This document shows positions 33,993 to 36,297 of a stretch of 36,297 bases of DNA, one piece after another. Source of the stretch: a candidate division WWE3 bacterium CG08_land_8_20_14_0_20_40_13. Its GTDB lineage: Bacteria > Patescibacteriota > WWE3 > 0-14-0-20-40-13. Made by a program: the position numbers and the translations under genes. The notes beneath the pieces were generated by a model that ran no database searches, was not told the DNA's origin, and worked only from the letters and a program-made list of their open reading frames with translations. Positions within the stretch are counted from its first letter, which is position 1. Each line of letters opens with the position of its first letter. The DNA is taken from NCBI GenBank assembly GCA_002774285.1, contig PEYT01000021.1, forward strand, positions 1 through 36,297, written 5' to 3'.

Positions 33993-34436
33993 ATGCCTGT
34001 TATCGCGGAAAATAGAAAGGCCTATCACGAATACTTTGTAGAGGAAGAATTGGAAGCTGGAATAAAGCTTCTGGGGCACGAAGTAAAAGCATGCAAAACA
34101 CAGGGAGCATCCCTGGTTGGCTCTCATGTTAGAGTCTTTAAAGATGAAGCATATGTTTTGGGCATGAAGATTCCGGTTTTTGCTAAGGCTGGAAATGTGA
34201 CATCGTACGATCAGGAACGGACCCGCAAACTTTTAATGCGCCGAGGAGAAATAAACACAATAATTGGCGCGTTAAGCCGTAAGGGATTTACGGCAGTACC
34301 TTTAAAACTTTATACCGATCGCGATCTTATTAAAATAAAAATTGGCATTGTAAGAGGAAAGAAAGAGTATGATAAGAGGGAAGAGCTTAAGAAGAGAGAG
34401 CAGTTGAGGGAAATACAGAGGGAGGCGAAAGGATGA
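33993..34436 (+). CDS. smpB: SsrA-binding protein SmpB
   Basis: NRKAYHEYFVEEELEAGIKLLGHEVKACK...GASLVGSHVRV...VPLKLYTDRDLIKIKIGIVRGKKEYDKREELKKRE. Confidence 0.97.
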   Translation: MPVIAENRKAYHEYFVEEELEAGIKLLGHEVKACKTQGASLVGSHVRVFKDEAYVLGMKIPVFAKAGNVTSYDQERTRKLLMRRGEINTIIGALSRKGFTAVPLKLYTDRDLIKIKIGIVRGKKEYDKREELKKREQLREIQREAKG

Positions 34437-34458
34437 GCGTTTGGTTTATCTACATACG

Positions 34459-34499
34459 GCCCTCCTTCGTTCCGACTTTAGGTCGGAACTTTGAAGGGC
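34459..34499 (+). terminator. Hairpin after smpB
   Basis: GCCCTccTTC-GTTCCGAC-tttag-GTCGGAAC-ttt-GAAGGGC. Confidence 0.6.
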
Positions 34500-34542
34500 G
34501 CTCTTTAAATGTAAATTCGCTACGCTCATTAACATTTAAATG

Positions 34543-34918
34543 GGGGATGACGGGAATCGACTGGTAAATTGTAGATAAAGGTCAAGCCGAAGATGTTAGA
34601 TACTTCGTAAAAGATGCTAACAAAAAACAATTGCTGAAAAAGCAGAACTTTCTCCTGTAGAAGCCGAATACGCCTTGGCGTACGCCTAAACAGGTGTCCT
34701 TAAATTTCTTTTTTGACGGGAATTTTTGGGCATAACCAAAGTCAAAAGCGTTGAAGTGAGAGGGTTACATCTTTCTTCAATTAGAAATTATAACCCGCGC
34801 TAGGGAGGTGTTTGTACCTTTACACACCTTGCGCGTTTCATTAAAAAGATACTAAGCTTGTAGCACATTTATCGTATCGTTTATCAACACGGGGGTTCAA
34901 CTCCCCCCATCTCCACCA
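34543..34918 (+). ncRNA. ssrA: tmRNA, tag AEKAELSPVEAEYALAYA*
   Basis: Acceptor GGGGATG/CATCTCC with encoded ACCA; GGTTCAACTCC T-arm; PK1 CGAAG-GTTAG/CTTCG-CTAAC; resume codon GCT at 34633 after an 11-nt linker; stop TAA 34687-34689; adjacent to smpB. Confidence 0.95.
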
Positions 34919-34937
34919 CCGCGTCAAACGCGGTTTT
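34919..34937 (+). terminator. tmRNA terminator
   Basis: CCGCGT-caa-ACGCGG-TTTT immediately after the encoded CCA. Confidence 0.7.
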
Positions 34938-34996
34938 CGTAGGATAGGCAAATAGTGTAATAAAAGTAGAAAGATTAACTTCTCAACATATCTAGC

Positions 34997-35044
34997 GGTG
35001 GTGAGTCGCGTCCGATCGCGTCATACGCGATCACACGCGACCAC
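34997..35044. repeat. Long imperfect hairpin
   Basis: GGTGgtga-GTCGCGT-cc-GATCGCGT-cat-ACGCGATC-ac-ACGCGAC-CACC. Confidence 0.75.
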
Positions 35045-35062
35045 CTACGAAATGTATTTTGT

Positions 35063-35365
35063 GTGAATACCGAATCACTATCCCACAAACCTAGGTTTTA
35101 TGTGTATATCCTGTTTAGTAAAAGGGACGCCGGTCTGTATATTGGTTTTACTGCTGATTTAAAAGTAAGATTAAAACAACACTCCCAAGAACAAGTTTCT
35201 TCAACAAAAAACAGAACGCCTTTAAAATTGACTCACTACGAATATTACCTAGATAAGAAAGATGCACAGGCAAGAGAAAAGTATCTAAAAAGTGGCTACG
35301 GAAGGAGGCAGATCGAAAACTTTCTCCAACATACGCCAGATTACTACAGGCCTTCCCTTCTCTAG
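35063..35365 (+). CDS. GIY-YIG family endonuclease
   Basis: FYVYILFSKRDAGLYIGFTADLKVRLKQHSQ...LTHYEYYLDKKDAQAREKYLKSGYGR. Confidence 0.92.
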   Translation: MNTESLSHKPRFYVYILFSKRDAGLYIGFTADLKVRLKQHSQEQVSSTKNRTPLKLTHYEYYLDKKDAQAREKYLKSGYGRRQIENFLQHTPDYYRPSLL

Positions 35366-35376
35366 ACTATAAGATA

Positions 35377-36129
35377 ATGAAATCGCCACGCCCCACAATC
35401 ACAACTTTTTATTCAAGTGTTAATAACCTGTTCAAGCGGGCTTTTGAGTTGCTGTCTGATCTTCTTTTTCCCGCTTTTTGCGTGGGATGCAAAAAAGAAG
35501 GCCAGTTTCTTTGTCCTTCATGCGAATCGAAAATTGACTATTTTACAAAAGAGATCTGCATTGTTTGTCAAAAACCTTCCATAAAAGGCTTTACTCATCA
35601 CACTTGTGCAACAAAATTTACTCCAGAAAGAATCTATTCGGTTTTTTTCTACCACGGCATTGTGCGAAAAGCGATCCTTTCCGCCAAATACGGCAAAGCA
35701 TATAAAGCGCTGGATCCCCTGATTGACATATTCTCGGAGAGTATCGCGGAGTCTGGAGTAGATTTTGGACTGGAATCAATTGTCATCCCAATCCCCCTTC
35801 ACTTTTTAAGAAAAATAGATCGTGGCTATAATCAAGCAGAGTATATCGCTGATCGCCTTGCAAAATATTTTCACCTTAAGATTGATACGACAGCCCTAAA
35901 AAGGCAAACCTTCACATCAAAACAAGCCAAGCTAACAAAAGTGGAAAGAAAAAGGAATGTGGAAAATGCATTTGTCGTTTCCGCTGACAGAGTGTCCCAA
36001 GTCAAAGGAAAAGATATTGTTCTTGTGGACGATATTGAAACTTCGGGAGCGACAATGCTTTCTGCCTCCAAAGCCCTAAAACAAGCCGGTTGCAGATATA
36101 TCTATTGTATCGCTTTTTCTAAAGACTGA
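35377..36129 (+). CDS. comF: ComF family phosphoribosyltransferase
   Basis: CVGCKKEGQFLCPSCESKI zinc ribbon, IPIPLHFLRKIDRGYNQAEYIADRLA, DIVLVDDIETSGATMLSASKALK. Confidence 0.94.
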   Translation: MKSPRPTITTFYSSVNNLFKRAFELLSDLLFPAFCVGCKKEGQFLCPSCESKIDYFTKEICIVCQKPSIKGFTHHTCATKFTPERIYSVFFYHGIVRKAILSAKYGKAYKALDPLIDIFSESIAESGVDFGLESIVIPIPLHFLRKIDRGYNQAEYIADRLAKYFHLKIDTTALKRQTFTSKQAKLTKVERKRNVENAFVVSADRVSQVKGKDIVLVDDIETSGATMLSASKALKQAGCRYIYCIAFSKD

Positions 36130-36165
36130 AATTGGTTGCCCTTTCTGCTAAAATTGTCTTATCTT

Positions 36166-36241
36166 GCCCCCATAGCTTAATGGATAGAGCATTGCGTTGC
36201 GGACGCAAAGGTTAGAGGTTCGAGTCCTCTTGGGGGCACCA
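36166..36241 (+). tRNA. tRNA-Arg, anticodon GCG, CCA encoded
   Basis: Full cloverleaf: GCCCCCA-TA-GCTT/GAGC-A-TTGCG-TTGCGGA-CGCAA-AGGTT-AGAGG-TTCGAGT-CCTCT-TGGGGGC-ACCA; A20 and C35 consistent with Arg identity. Confidence 0.93.
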
Positions 36242-36297
36242 TTTGGGAAATTGCGAAATCGTTGGGTGTGGCGCTCGCGTCGCCGCCGCCCGATGCG

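Noticed and set aside
34615-34662. Alternative tmRNA tag frame ANKKQLLKKQNFLL*
   Set aside because: Its first codon GCT overlaps the 3' strand of pseudoknot PK1, and its end does not resemble a degron; the GCT at 34633 has the expected spacing
1-36297. CRISPR arrays, rRNA operons, toxin-antitoxin or phage defence islands
   Set aside because: No direct-repeat/spacer pattern, no rRNA signatures and no recognisable defence gene sets seen on reading

Overview
This looks like a gene-dense, low-GC chromosomal window from a Candidate Phyla Radiation (Patescibacteria)-type bacterium. That lineage is inferred from content and architecture, not searched. Housekeeping genes recognised: gltX, rnj (RNase J), recF, mutM, RNase HI, a standalone 5'-3' exonuclease, family-4-like UDG, UvrD-like helicase fused to a PD-(D/E)XK nuclease, tatD, comF, smpB followed by ssrA (tmRNA), and tRNA-Arg(GCG). 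Envelope and glycan genes: MurG-like, MraY/WecA-like, GT2 and GT4 glycosyltransferases, SDR-DUF4012 fusion, coiled-coil-SpoIID, rhomboid, PH-domain and PP2C-like membrane proteins. One REP-associated Y1 transposase (RAYT) sits between two matching palindromes. Most unusual items: (1) a one-polypeptide fusion of a BpsA-like branched-chain aminopropyltransferase to an AdoMet-decarboxylase-like domain with altered active-site residues; (2) a Lon homologue cut down to the AAA+ module, without protease domain and without the pore-loop tyrosine; (3) an unexplained, structured, purine-rich ~300-nt intergenic region next to the RAYT; (4) short tandem repeats and palindromes embedded in frame in otherwise conserved genes; (5) a repeated extended -10 box (TGcTAtAaT) 6-7 nt upstream of start codons, implying widespread leaderless mRNAs; (6) a tmRNA tag ending ALAYA. 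No CRISPR array, rRNA or prophage was seen.
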